A stretch of DNA of 64,000 bases, from contig NC_049914.1 of the NCBI RefSeq assembly GCF_001411555.2, positions 11,832,847 through 11,896,846 of the forward strand, given 5' to 3'. A program made the translations under genes and the position numbers. A model generated the notes under the pieces. The model ran no database searches, was not told where the DNA came from, and saw only the letters and a program-made list of their open reading frames with translations. Positions 46,864 to 58,301 of this stretch are shown here, piece by piece. Position 1 is the first letter of the stretch. Every line of letters begins with the position of its first letter. This DNA is from Juglans regia (taxonomy: Eukaryota; Streptophyta; Magnoliopsida; Fagales; Juglandaceae).

Positions 46864-49084
46864 TGTAACACCCCGTCCCCGAGGGTCCGGAGAGTTAACT
46901 CATGTCACTTAAAAATCATTTTCCTTCCACATAGTACATATTCTAATTTTTCTCTATCGCACAAAATACTCATATATTTAAATCAATTACTCCAGAATAA
47001 CTATTCTAAGACGATACAAAATTTAATATAAACATCAATCTCCCAACAAATCACATCATCAGAGCACAACAAGCTTACTGAATGAAAATCCCCAATACCC
47101 ATATAAACCTTCTATGCTTAAACCATCATTCTTAACTCTTCTCACCCATGCTCCATATCCTTGATCCTCAACTAAAACATTCAAATCATCTGAAAAATAT
47201 TGTGGAGATAATGGGTGAGTTATCAACAACTCAGTAAGCAGAGAACATATACTAGCATGTAAACATGAGCCTTTTCAGAAAGTTCAGTATGCAGAAACAA
47301 AAATATTTTATTTTTATATGCAGATCTTAGAAAAACGTGTTATCAGAAAATCAGAGCGACTTTTCAATCTTTTTGTACTCAAAATCAACAATTCATATTT
47401 AAGGATCCATTTCACATTCAAAAACGCTTTGGCATAACATAACTGAACATCTTTATCTTATCATATCATATCATATACCATGTTTAATCCCCGTGGTAGG
47501 ATTGTGCTATCCCCGGTGGCCAAACCAGGCAGTATCATGTGGTGAACTTCCCCTTTTTCAATCTCAGAGCCCCGAGTGTGCACACAGGAAAGAATACGTA
47601 AAAAGACCACTTTGTTTCCAAAGTGGGTGCACTCATATCATATCATGGTGGTACCAACCATATCACGTGAACAGTATCATCATATCAGAACCATATTCAG
47701 AACAGATAAGTATGCCAAAGTTTTATCATATCCATATCATATCAAAACACGTGCGAAATATATTCATATCATTTCTATTTGATCAAAAACAGATCCAAAT
47801 CATTTCATATCACATGCATAAAAAATTTCAATGATATCATATCATATTCGCCCTTTTGCATATTTCAGAAACATGTCAAATATTGCTCATGTCTACACAT
47901 TTCATGTCAAAAACATTTCTTTTCTCTTTCATACGTATCTCATGAGGGAATGCAAAACATATACTGAGGTTGTTTTTCACTTTTTCGTATACTGAGGTTA
48001 TTTACACCAGAAAAAAATTAATTTACGTATACATCCGCATATATATATATATATATGTACGTACACAGAAAAAAAATACTTCACACAGTGCGGCGGAAGC
48101 ACTTACGGAGAGGTGGGGGGAGCACGACGGCGTGGAGCTGGGGCTCGCTACGGCGGACGAGGGTGGCGCTTGGTCACTAGCTGCGAGAGCAAGAGAGAGA
48201 GACGAGAGAGGGACACACGGTGAGAGAACAAGGGAGAGATCGAGAAAAGAGAACCCCCAACAGGAGTGGCGTGAGCATACTGTGGGAAAAACTGAGGCTG
48301 CGTGTGGCGGACCAGGGTGATGGGGGAGTCCTCGCTGGCAGTTTCTGTGGGGTCACCACCAGGAGGAGCTTCCGGAGGAGGAGATTTAGGCTGCTTGAGG
48401 GGCTGAATTGCTCTGTTTTCGGCTACCAAAACAGAGGTAGGCAAGGCTTGAAACAGAGACTTCAAGGGAGTTGGGCGGCAGTTTTGTGCGACTGGACACG
48501 GTTGGCGTGGTGGACTCGGGGTGGCTGAGGTACCGGCAGACTGTGTATGGTGGAGTTGCTGTACGAAAATGGCTCTGCGGTGGCGGTTGTTGTTGCAGAC
48601 CGAGGCTTTGGTTTGGTGTTTTTACAGAGAACAATGGTCTTCTGTGAGAGGGAACCGAGCAGCACTTAGTCTAGGGTTAAGTTGCTTAACCATATAAGTA
48701 TGTATATATATATATATATATAGAAGATATAAATAGTAAACGGAAAACCTAGAGGAAAGGGGATGAAAATGTATGCATGAAAAAGGAATCATGCGACGTG
48801 TTCTGTTACTCCCACGGAATTTAACTCTTCAGCATAAAAAAAAATACATAAAATAAAACACTAATAATAATTAAACCCAATAATAAGTTAATTTAATTTG
48901 AGAAGAAATTTAAACGCATAACAATAATTAATTTAAGGAAAGCACTTCAAAAATACTTTTCATGAATTAAAAATCATAAAAACATTCCAATTAAAAATCT
49001 AATAATTTTAAAACAAGAGAATAAATTCTGAATCATTAAAAATAATTCATTCATTAAAAATACACTAAAATATGGAGTGTTACA
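46864..49084 (-). repeat. 5' LTR (2221 bp) of the coding-less element
   Basis: TGTAACACC...GTTACA boundaries, nearly identical to the 3' LTR except for an ~830-bp deletion at about 47985-48000, where GTATACTGAGGTTATTTACA joins sequences that are far apart in the other copy. Confidence 0.92.
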
Positions 49085-49503
49085 TTGCATCTGGAGAGAT
49101 TGCACAAAAGGTTTGGCGCATGACAGTAGTGGCGCTGGGGATATCTTGCTTGCATGCAAGGACTTGGTGGAACCGAGTTGAAGTTTGAATGTCCTGTGCA
49201 AAAAAAATCCACCGAAAGGGGTTTATTAATTGGTTTACTGCCAAGCTTTCTTGCTTGGTGTCTGTGGCAAAGACGCTACAATGCTCGAATGGAAGGAACC
49301 CAGGAAAATGCAGCGAGTGTTTGGCAGGCCATTTGGCTATGGTTAGGCCAAGTGGTTAATGAGATTGATGACAAAAAGGGCTTTAGCACCTACTGATGAA
49401 CAGATATTGCGGGTCATGGACATTCGTATCAGTCACCGTCCTATTGAGAGAGCAGAGTTAGTAACCTGGTCGAAGCCACCGTGCGGTTGGTGGAAACTGG
49501 TCG
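49085..49503 (+). mobile_element. LINE D, right part
   Basis: After the duplicated TTGCA the zf-RVT reading continues (GEIAQKVWRMTVVALGISCL), then FLAWCLWQRRYNARMEGTQE and the linker to RNase H (LVTWSKPPCGWWKLVV). It is cut at 49504 by the TAA of a MITE; RNase H is missing. Confidence 0.85.
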
Positions 49504-49506
49504 TAA

Positions 49507-49692
49507 GGTCTTGTTTGGATAGAAAAACACTCTCAACTTATTTCATCTCATCTCATCATTATAATTTTATTAAATTTTTATACAAAATATAATAAACAAT
49601 TCAAGTTTTTCAAATTCTAAAATAATAATAATATTAAAAAATAATATTCTAATAATATTTTATTCACCTTATCTCACTATTCAAACGAGCTC
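49507..49692. mobile_element. 186-bp Tourist-like MITE
   Basis: Begins GGTCTTGTTTGGATAG; the complement of the end reads GAGCTCGTTTGAATAG. TAA duplication at 49504-49506 and 49693-49695. The core has TCATCTCATCTCATCATTAT and AATAATAATATTAAAAAATA motifs shared with the elements at 50235, 51833 and 52855. Confidence 0.88.
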
Positions 49693-50232
49693 TAAAAAAA
49701 GAAATTGCTCCATGACATGATGATCAATATCAACCGGGGGAAAATTCTATTTCAATTTTAAACCAACCATATCATGTGCCTCTTAAATTTAAATCCTCCC
49801 AATTATGTATTAAAGGACATGCATGAATATAAGTCCTGCATGAAAATTAAAATGCGTATATAATGACCATATACTTTCCGCCCACGTGATCCTGCACATC
49901 ATGTACTTGTTTATATCTGTTTTGTGGCTGATCAGAATATATATGAACCAAATTCCCACTAAACTTGAAAAAAAAAAAAAAAAAAAGAGAGAGTTGTTCT
50001 TTATTTTTTATTTTTCATAATACAAGTTCCACAACAATATCTAAATCTCAAACATAGCTTCTCCTTGATCAGGAAAACAAATCCACTAAATCCAAAAAAT
50101 CGTTGGCATTATTTAAAAATTAACCTTGATATCGTGTGTATTTAAATTTGAATTAATACGCAAAACTATTTAAATTTGAGATAATTTTTGGCATGAAATA
50201 TCTTCTAAGCTAGTGCTTGAAATATATTTCCG

Positions 50233-50405
50233 CGTTTAGGTGAGGTTTAGATTTTAGATAGTGAGTTGAGATGAAAGTTAAATAAAATATTATTAAAATA
50301 TTATTTTTTAAGATTATTATTATTTAAAAATTTAAAAAAATTAAATTATTAATTATATTTTATGTAAAAATTTTAAAAAATTATAATTCTTAATTAGATG
50401 AATTG
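50233..50405 (-). mobile_element. Tourist-like MITE, degraded right end
   Basis: GATAGTGAGTTGAGATGAAA and the following AATATTATTTTTTAAGATTA match the complement of the 49507 element. The right end lacks a clear TIR. Confidence 0.68.
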
Positions 50406-51302
50406 AAATCAACGGCCTTAATTATTACTCAAAGTTGTCAAAGCAGCAACGGCTTAAATTAATTAGACCTGAACTTTGAATCTCAAACACTCCAGCCGTA
50501 CGTCTCCATACCGTCGCTTTCTTCACTCTCTGTACTTCTGGGAACCAGCTGCTTTTCAATTCTAACTTTGTCAATCTACCACAAAATCAAACATCGCTTC
50601 TGCAAGCAGTGATCACATGCGCAGGTTATTCCCTCATTGGTCCTTCTACTTCTGCGTGGAATATTGCGTCTTTATCTAAATTGCGAGATTAATTTAGCCG
50701 ACAAAAATTTTATGAAGTTTGAGAATTCTTTATAGTACTTACTTCAATATTAAAGCTCTAGCTCGCTGTTTTGAAACCATATTGTGAATCATGTGATCAT
50801 GATCAGATTTCTCAACCACATCATGACTGTCTGATCATCAATAAGTTAATTACACTCCTAATAAATTATTGCCAAATTAATGTTACATCATTATTGGTGC
50901 TAGCTAGCTAGCTTGCTTGTTCAGTTGGTAAAGTTCTCTCTCCCATGCCACTGTTTGATCTTTTGCTTTTTTTTATTTAAATTTCTCCTGTTGTAGTGCC
51001 ATGGAATACATAAATAAATATTGATACATTACATGCATGCTTACTTTAATATGAAGACATGATTATGTTTATAAATTACTAAGAAATCATCAACCTAGCT
51101 AGAATGGCCTGGGATTTCGGGATGTTAGAAGCTAGGCCTATATATAGATGGACTAACATCGACAGCCTAACTACTTAATTAGCTTGTTTTGAACTTTCTG
51201 ATCTGGAAGCCAAATAAATAACACCTGCTACAAGTGATTAATTAATTACGTAACCACAATTTCACATGCATGCATGATCATACATGCCACAAATATTAAC
51301 CT

Positions 51303-51304
<2 letters not shown>

Positions 51305-51336
<32 letters not shown>
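51305..51336. repeat. (TA)n microsatellite
   Basis: About fifteen AT dinucleotides. Confidence 0.95.
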
Positions 51337-51339
<3 letters not shown>

Positions 51340-51461
51340 CGTATAACTCATTTTTACCCACATTGAGACTATCATGTCTTAACTCTCACTTGAACAAATC
51401 ACACAAATTGCATGCCCATAATCTAGGTGATAAACATGATCTCAATGGCTCACATCTGTCT

Positions 51462-51800
51462 ATTGAGAAATAATTTTATATTACTTGTGGATAAGGTCTT
51501 GGACATATTTATAAGAAATGAATAATCTTCTCTTGTAGAACCGGTTTTATGATATGAGTTAGACTTATGAATTTATTCATAATTTCAAAGTCTGTCATAG
51601 AACGAATGGGGGTCTACACTATTTAACCAATGACCAGGATTAAGAAAAATACTGACCTGCACGTGAGGGATATTATTGAGGAATAATCGCACATTATTTA
51701 TGGACAAGGTCTTGAATATATTTATAAGAAATGAATAATCATATTTTCTTGAATCGATTTTATAAGATGAATTAAACTCATAAATTTATTCATTGTCAAA
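51462..51800. repeat. ~130-bp direct duplication, ~200 bp apart
   Basis: GACATATTTATAAGAAATGAATAATC-type sequence occurs at about 51501 and again at about 51714, with similar flanks (GTGGATAAGGTCTTG / ATGGACAAGGTCTTG). An old duplication; function unknown. Confidence 0.8.
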
Positions 51801-51832
51801 ATGTAACCCACGGCCGGCTTGTGAATGCTTAA

Positions 51833-52031
51833 GGTTTCGTTTGGTTACTAAACATATTTCAATTCATCTCAACTCATCATTATAACTTTTTTAAATTTCA
51901 ACATAAAATATAATAAACAATTCAACTTTTTCAAATCTCAAAATAATAATAATATTAAAAAATAATATTCTAATAATATTTTATTATCTCAATTCAACTC
52001 AACTCAATTCAATTTAACATCTAAACATAAC
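51833..52031. mobile_element. 199-bp Tourist-like MITE
   Basis: Starts GGTTTCGTTTGGTTAC and ends ACATCTAAACATAAC, with TAA at 51830-51832 and 52032-52034. Internal sequence is nearly the same as the element at 49507 (AAAATATAATAAACAATTCA). Confidence 0.86.
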
Positions 52032-52854
52032 TAAATGCGTTTGTGCAGAGTGTACGTGCAAAACCTCTCTGTCTCTGTCTCCCTCGCTCCCTCTCGATCC
52101 CCTTCATCGCTGCCATGCAAAGCCCGCACCACATTCAAATAGTCTTGTCAATGCTGAGTCTTCATTTTATTTTATACTATAACCTTTTTATCTTAAGGTT
52201 AATGTGAACGGTGGAGAACAGCTATTCCCGACCAACAGAAAAGAAAACAGATAAAACTTTCTGCATCGTACTGGTTGGTACGTATAATAGGCTTTAATTG
52301 CATGCATGTGACAACATTTCAAATTAACAAAATCGTGAAGTTATTTTACGTATTTTTTTATTCACTTTATTAATATGATTGATTATATTATTTTTTTAAT
52401 ATAAAATAATTATTTTAATTAATTATATCAATAAAATACATAAAAAATATATAAACGTAATTGTATGTAACAGAACTTTTAAATTAATTCCATTTTTAAT
52501 CTAATGTCTAGTTTTTTAATATTTTGGGTGTTTTTATCGTATCAAAATATCTCATGTGTAACTAAAAATTGCAATATAAAAAAAAGTTTTAATGTTATAA
52601 TATTTCATAATAATAAAATAAGAGTATTGCATCATTCATATTTTAAAAATATTTAATAATTAAATCTATTTTTAATAATAAAAAAGTAGTAGTATTTTAA
52701 CTTTTTTAAAAATATTATTTTAATGAACTTCACAATAATTAGTGTGCGGATACAACAAAATACCCTACTCAAAGTGGAAGAATCCTGCGTGTTTGAATTT
52801 GGGGAAGTGTACTGAAAAATTACCACAGGACTTCAGAAATCTCTGAGAGGGAAG

Positions 52855-53075
52855 GAAAGAATTACGAGAGATGAGAATTTTGTATTTTATTTAAAAGTTT
52901 AAAATATTATGTGTTAATATTATTATTATTTAAAAATTTGAAAAAGTTGAATTGAGATTTAAAAAAGTTAAATTATTTATTATATTTTGTACGAGGATTT
53001 GAAAAATGTATAATGATGAGATGAGATGAGATGAAAATTTTATGTTTTATCTTATACCCCAAACTAGCCTTAAGG
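52855..53075 (-). mobile_element. Tourist-like MITE, minus orientation
   Basis: ATGATGAGATGAGATGAGAT near 53010 and the CCCCAAACTAGCC terminus followed by TTA (53071 area) match the family in inverse orientation. The left end is degraded. Confidence 0.72.
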
Positions 53076-53165
53076 AAGATCCGAAAGCTTAATGCCAAAA
53101 GTTACTGATTAGAAATATAGTATGTAGTATTTTTCTCAAAGTATATACATTGATCTAGTTATTGT

Positions 53166-53595
53166 GATATCCTATATGATAAGGATAAGAGTATGTGGTG
53201 TATGAGATTTTACATTGTTTAAGAAGGAGAAATTTTTACTCTTTATAAGGTTCTAATGAAATTTTAATTGTATCATTGACTAGTTATTTTGGAATATAGA
53301 TCATGTGGTTTGAACCTTCTATTTGAGCGTTACAAATAGTATCAGATTCTATCTCAACTAAAAATGTTGGGTGTTATGACGGACTGGCCCAACGAAGACA
53401 TCAGGAATTTAAAGGGAGTAGATTAATGTGATACTTTATATTATAAGAATAAAGGTTGGTAATATGTGAGATCCCACATTATTTGAGAATGAGAAATTCT
53501 TGTTCTTTATAAGATTCTAATAAGACTAATTATATAATTGACTAATTATTTTGAAATATAAATCATATAATTTAGATGTTCCATTAAAGCATTGA
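53166..53595. repeat. ~165-bp diverged direct duplication
   Basis: GAGAAATTTTTACTCTTTAT (about 53228) and GAGAAATTCTTGTTCTTTAT (about 53490), with matching flanks, show an old duplication with ~262-base spacing. Confidence 0.82.
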
Positions 53596-53668
53596 AGTTA
53601 TTTACGTTTATTTTACATGGAGAGACAGAAATAGGTGTGATGTGAAAATTTTTCTTTTCTAAATAAAC

Positions 53669-53669
53669 G

Positions 53670-53695
<26 letters not shown>
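53669..53695. repeat. (GA)n microsatellite
   Basis: About thirteen GA dinucleotides followed by G7, 0.9 kb upstream of the IDD start codon. Confidence 0.95.
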
Positions 53696-53701
<6 letters not shown>

Positions 53702-54200
53702 AATATCTTGTGGATCGATTGGTAGACATATCAAGCGGTACCAGTCATCTCTTGTCTTTGTATTATCAACTTTCTCTTCTCACTGCCATTGACAGAGTCA
53801 TGACTGGGTCCCCCCTCCATCCAGTCGTATCTCACGGACGGCACCACCCACTTATCCCTTCCTTCTCTCTCTTCTTTCTTTTCAATCCTTCTTTCTTCAT
53901 GGTCCTAATTCAATTATGGCATAATCATTTTTACCTCATGAATGGCTGTAAAGGCAAGTGACTTTTCTTCTACTCCCTCGCCTTTTCACACTTGATACGA
54001 TACTTGAACACTTTTTTATATGTCTTGCTTTTGTGTTTTTCAAAGTGTCTTTATTTAAATAATACAAGTTGAAGCAGATAGTATCCTGAATGGAAGCGTA
54101 CAACAACAGTTTAATCACGCTGAATGTTACATCTTAGATTCCATCAAAATATATATGTATTAAAGTTGATAAAGAGATATAAGGAGAGAGACAGTGGTCC

Positions 54201-54316
54201 AGCTTAGTCCATGGCTGACCGACTTTGAGATAAGCCGTGTAATATAAGGGGAAGTGAGAGCTTAGTCTATGGCTGACCGACGTTGAGATAAGCCGTGTAA
54301 TATAAGGGGAAGAGAG
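54201..54316 (+). repeat. 58-bp tandem duplication in the IDD 5' region
   Basis: Two copies beginning AGCTTAGTCCATGGCTGACC (54201) and AGCTTAGTCTATGGCTGACC (54259), each ending in ATATAAGGGGAAG. The duplicated unit contains a TATAAG motif and a TGAC core, so it could duplicate a promoter or leader element. Confidence 0.9.
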
Positions 54317-54382
54317 AGAGGAATCGAATTATTCTCTCTAGCTAGCTTTCTTTTGCTCATTGGTTTTCTTTTCAAGTTTCAG

Positions 54383-54496
54383 GTAGATAAGGAAGATGTT
54401 GGCAAGAAGAGCATGAGATTAAGAATCTTGGATCAGATTTATAATCAGGGTTCTTTGCTTTCAATTAAGCGTTTTGTTTTTTTCTATGTTTTGTAG
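54383..54496 (+). promoter_or_regulatory. Possible intron in the IDD 5' UTR
   Basis: CAG|GTAGATAAGG at about 54383 and TTTTTTTCTATGTTTTGTAG at about 54496 could act as donor and acceptor of a ~114-base leader intron. This is a plausible pair only; no transcript supports it here. Confidence 0.35.
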
Positions 54497-54584
54497 GGTA
54501 CTGTCTTGGAGCAACTATTGCAGATAGTTTTCTTCCGGTTTAGCTAGTTTAGGACACACCCAGTATCTTTAGATTCTGTCCCAG

Positions 54585-56486
54585 ATGATGTCTGAAGATG
54601 GGCTTTCAGTTCCTTCCACAGTGAGAGGGTTTGTTCAACAACCAAACTCAAACCCTAACCCTAACCCTAACTCGAATCTAGTCAAGAAAAAGAGAAGTTT
54701 ACCAGGAACACCAGGCAAGCATAGTGATCTTCAGCTACTACTTTATATTCTAATTTCTTTTCCTTTATAATCGATAACAGATATTGTTTCATGGGACTTT
54801 CTTCTGAAGCAGATCCGGATGCGGAAGTTATTGCTTTGTCCCCAAAATCTTTAATGGCCACAAATCGATTTATATGTGAAATTTGTAATAAGGGTTTCCA
54901 GAGGGACCAGAACTTACAACTTCACCGGCGCGGCCACAATCTTCCATGGAAGCTCCGGCAAAGAACAAACAAAGAAGTTAGAAAAAAGGTGTACGTTTGT
55001 CCGGAGAAGACCTGCATGCACCACGATCCGTCGAGGGCGCTTGGAGACCTCACCGGAATAAAGAAGCACTATAGCCGAAAGCACGGAGAGAAGAAGTGGA
55101 AGTGTGACAAATGTTCGAAGAAATATGCAGTGCAGTCAGATTGGAAGGCCCATAGCAAGATTTGTGGGACTCGAGAGTACAAATGTGATTGTGGAACACT
55201 CTTTTCCAGGTATTGTTTTCCAATATCCATATATAGCTCAGTTTTCAGGTTGTTGCTTTCGATTCTGTTGCTTTAAATGATTAGTTTTTTAAGGATTTTA
55301 ATGCTCTCACGTAGAGGCTTTCATGGGCTTGATATGTGAATTTATTGTGGCCTGAATGAAGGGCTGGATATATTTTTAACGAAGTTGTTGAAAAGGGATC
55401 GATTTGTGGTTGGTATAATACAGGAAGGACAGCTTCGTAACTCATAGAGCTTTCTGTGATGCTTTGGCCGAGGAAAATGCAAGATTCACTTCAGTTTCAG
55501 CTGCCAATTCAAACTTCAAACATGATTTCATCAAGGGGACAGTTATCAATCGTCCACTAGCTGGAATACCCCAATTTTCCACAGCCTTTCCACCTGAATT
55601 TGCTGGCTCGGAATCTACCGGCAATTTTATTGCAGATCAAGGGCAAAAGCCAAAGCTGCCACCATGGCTAGACCATGCCAATCATCACCTAACTCCATTT
55701 CGAATTGCAAATAGTTCTAATGCTTACTTAGCAGCAGGCCTGACTAGCTTGCCCGAAATGGTTTCAACAGCATCTATGAATATGTATGGATCCACATCTC
55801 AGACGCATGAGTGGTTAAGCACGTACCCAGAAGCATGCTTTCCAAGTGCCAATCTATCTGTATCTCCATTGCCAAGGGTACTAAAGGAGGAAGATGTGAA
55901 CGAAGGAAATTTGAGTGCAGAAAACATAGCTAATTTGTTTTCTAATAGCCAGAATCATCAACAACAGGGTCCAACTCACATGTCAGCCACCGCACTTTTG
56001 CAGAAAGCAGCCCAAATGGGATCTACAAGGAGCAACCCTGCATTCAATGGCACTGACTTTGGCTTAATGAGCTCATCTCATAATTCAAATGTGCCAAACA
56101 ATAGAAATGAAGTTCAGAAATTCTTCAGACAACAAAATCAAGCTGATAACCTGAAGGAATTGATGAGTTCTCTCCCTCCTTCAACTCCAATCACCACAAC
56201 AGTAGTCGGGTCACTGTTGGTTAATTCAAACTCAAGCGCAATTTTGGGAAACCAAAAGAGTTTGGAGCATATTCAAATCTCGAAAAAGGCGAAGCAAGAC
56301 CAGCCAACTTCGGGAAAGCTCCATGCCCGTTCTATGGAAGCTGATCAACATAATTTAACGAGAGATTTTCTAGGCGTTGGAGGTCATGCAAGTAGACCGT
56401 TCTCGCAACAAGAGCTTGCCAAGTTTGCTTCAATGGGTGCCGCCATGGACTTGAGCCAATACAGCGGGCATCACCGAGCTCCATAA
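54585..56486 (+). CDS. INDETERMINATE-DOMAIN (IDD) C2H2 zinc-finger transcription factor, complete
   Basis: Nuclear transcription factor of the plant IDD/BIRD family; members act with GRAS proteins in gibberellin and root-patterning control (family knowledge). Exons 54585-54714, 54813-55209 and 55424-56486 give 529 residues; intron 1 is GC-AG. An NLS KKKR lies at 34-37. The ID domain spans 63-187: ZF1 C65, C68, H81, H85; ZF2 YVCPEKTCMHHDPSRALGDL; ZF3 C141, C144, H157, C161; ZF4 C168, C170, H183, C187 (C2HC). The C-terminal half carries the conserved MSATALLQKAAQMGSTRS and TRDFLG motifs. AEENARFTSVSAAN after ZF4 points to the IDD2/IDD7 (GAF1-like) branch, by eye. The start is the first of two adjacent ATGs. 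No disruption seen. Confidence 0.95.
54715..54812 (+). other. GC-AG intron 1 of the IDD gene
   Basis: Exon 1 ends ACACCAG and the intron starts GCAAGC; the acceptor is TTCTGAAGCAG. Only this pair restores the conserved PGTP-D-PDAEVIALSP junction. The GC donor is preceded by AG, as in the usual strong context for GC-AG introns. Confidence 0.85.
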
Positions 56487-58263
56487 AAGGTAAGCCCCTT
56501 GTACAACACCGATATAATTAATTATACATGAAACTAGTCTATGATAGCATAAAAAGGTCATTAGATTAGGTGATTATGAGTTGCACCCGGCCCGTGGAAG
56601 CAAGCGAGAGAGAGAGAGAGAGGTCTTCTGAGTAGATCTGCAGGGAAGAGGGGGCTCACTGCGTGTTGGAGGAGAGATGGACATGGCCATCGGAGGGCGA
56701 GCATCGGGGCCCCTCCATGCAGGTGATAGTAATTTCCTTTTACTTTTTTCCCGAGGTGGACAAAAAAACATTGTGCGACTCCACACTCGCTCGTGAACCT
56801 TTTTCTGTACGTTACTGCCTCCCATATATATATTGCCATTTCAACTGTGATGAATGTGAACATTTTCCAGTACTGTGAATTTCAAATATAAATAAAAAGG
56901 TCGCCTATCGATCTCACGTCGAACCTTAATTTTACTCATTCGCTCTGTCGATGGGGTGTACGTACGTACGCTATGTTTTTACTAAAAAATAATTACAAAT
57001 TATGAGGACCAGTCCAATTTAAAATTGGATCTTAGCCTTCCAACTGATTATAATGTCTCGTACGTTGCCCTTATATGTTGAGCAAAGCAAAGAAAATTCC
57101 ATGCGTTGGTGTCTTTATTCGTTTGCGACTATCAAATAAAGATCACTTGGTACAGTTATGTGATTTGACTAGCCAGTTCAAGACTTTCATCTGGTGTAAG
57201 TAATTATGATATATCTAGAGTGATTGCCTTATTTTCTCGATCTGCTAGTCTCTGTGCTTTTTGTTTTTAGCAAAAATACGAGTACGTAGTACACATGATG
57301 ATCATATGCATTTGTGTTTTTATATGATCAACTTGATGCAGCTAGCTAGCTAGCATGCAGCGTATAATCTATATGCGTAAAAAAGTAGCATCGTTTTGTT
57401 TTCGATTCATTTCTATTGGGTAATTAAAGATCAGGTGTATATATATATGCAGCATGTGGTAGTACTATTAATAATCATTTTAAATGATATTATATCAAAT
57501 ATTTTAAATTTTCTTTCCTTATCCTTTTCAAATAATCAGATTTCTAATTACATTAATTCTTCGATCACTAATGCAACTGAATTGGTTGCATAAGTGTAAT
57601 TAATAAAAAATATAAATATATAATATGTAAATTAGAAAGAAAACTATATATACGTATATATATATATATATAGATCTTTGTAAATAGGTTTTGACCCATT
57701 AATTTTCAAAGCCATCAATTGATTATCAATATAAATTACATAGTTGTCGTTTTAATAAATTACTTGATGAGAAGTTAGTAGCGCATGCATGCATGATCAT
57801 GAGCAGACTAAATTACGTACGTACCTACTTTATAAATTGCATCCTCGATCCATATAAATTAGAGTCTGTTTAAAACTTCAAAATTAAGGGACGTGGATTA
57901 GCATATAATTTTTCACTTTTGGATACATATATAAGTAAAAAGGTATAGATTAAGCCCACTAATCGGATTTCCTTAAGTACTACGACTTTCATGATCGATA
58001 TATCATCAGCTATTAGTTTTTCCATAGCGAGTTTGTATATATTTAGATTTATAGAAAATGAGATGGAAAAGAGAGAAGAAGGGAGATCAGATTAATTTTG
58101 AGGGCTACATTTTTCTTATTCTCAAGCGTGATTGAATACAAAGCATTGCTTTTTATTTATAATAGCGAAACTATATGGCCAGAGATAAGATAAGATAAAC
58201 ATCTTGATTATTATGAAAGCTCAATCTCTTAATTTGATAATTATGAAAATCATATAAGGTGGC

Positions 58264-58265
<2 letters not shown>

Positions 58266-58300
<35 letters not shown>
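58266..58300. repeat. (TA)n microsatellite
   Basis: About seventeen AT dinucleotides. Confidence 0.95.

Positions 58301-58301
<1 letters not shown>

Larger units (their letters stand above)
41681..49084 (-). mobile_element. Complete coding-less LTR retrotransposon (gypsy-like LARD)
   Basis: Two LTRs (41681-44735 and 46864-49084) bracket a 2.1-kb internal region; the target duplication TTGCA lies at 41676-41680 and 49085-49089. On the complement the 5' LTR (49084-46864) is followed after two bases by TGGTATCAGAGC (46861-46850), the tRNA-iMet primer site. A polypurine tract (complement of 44748-44736, AAGGGGGAGAGGA) directly precedes the 3' LTR. The phrase before it (AAATTTCGAGGACAAAATTT) is typical of the pol 3' end of plant Ty3/gypsy elements. 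No gag or pol ORF remains, so mobilisation must have been in trans. Confidence 0.93.
49696..54200. other. Intergenic region upstream of the IDD gene
   Basis: 4.5 kb AT-rich region with no gene. Apart from the MITEs and duplications listed separately, it holds a TA microsatellite (51305-51336), a GA microsatellite (53669-53695) and a CT-rich stretch (53860-53900). The distal IDD promoter must lie here. Confidence 0.6.

Noticed and set aside
54640..54672. Interstitial telomere repeat
   Set aside because: Only about three CCCTAA units, in frame in a coding exon, and plant telomeres use CCCTAAA.
54791..55276. ORF starting MGLSSEADPDAEV as the IDD start
   Set aside because: The first residues come from intron 1; the spliced reading from 54585 gives the family-typical N-terminus with KKKR-SLPGTP before DPDAEV.
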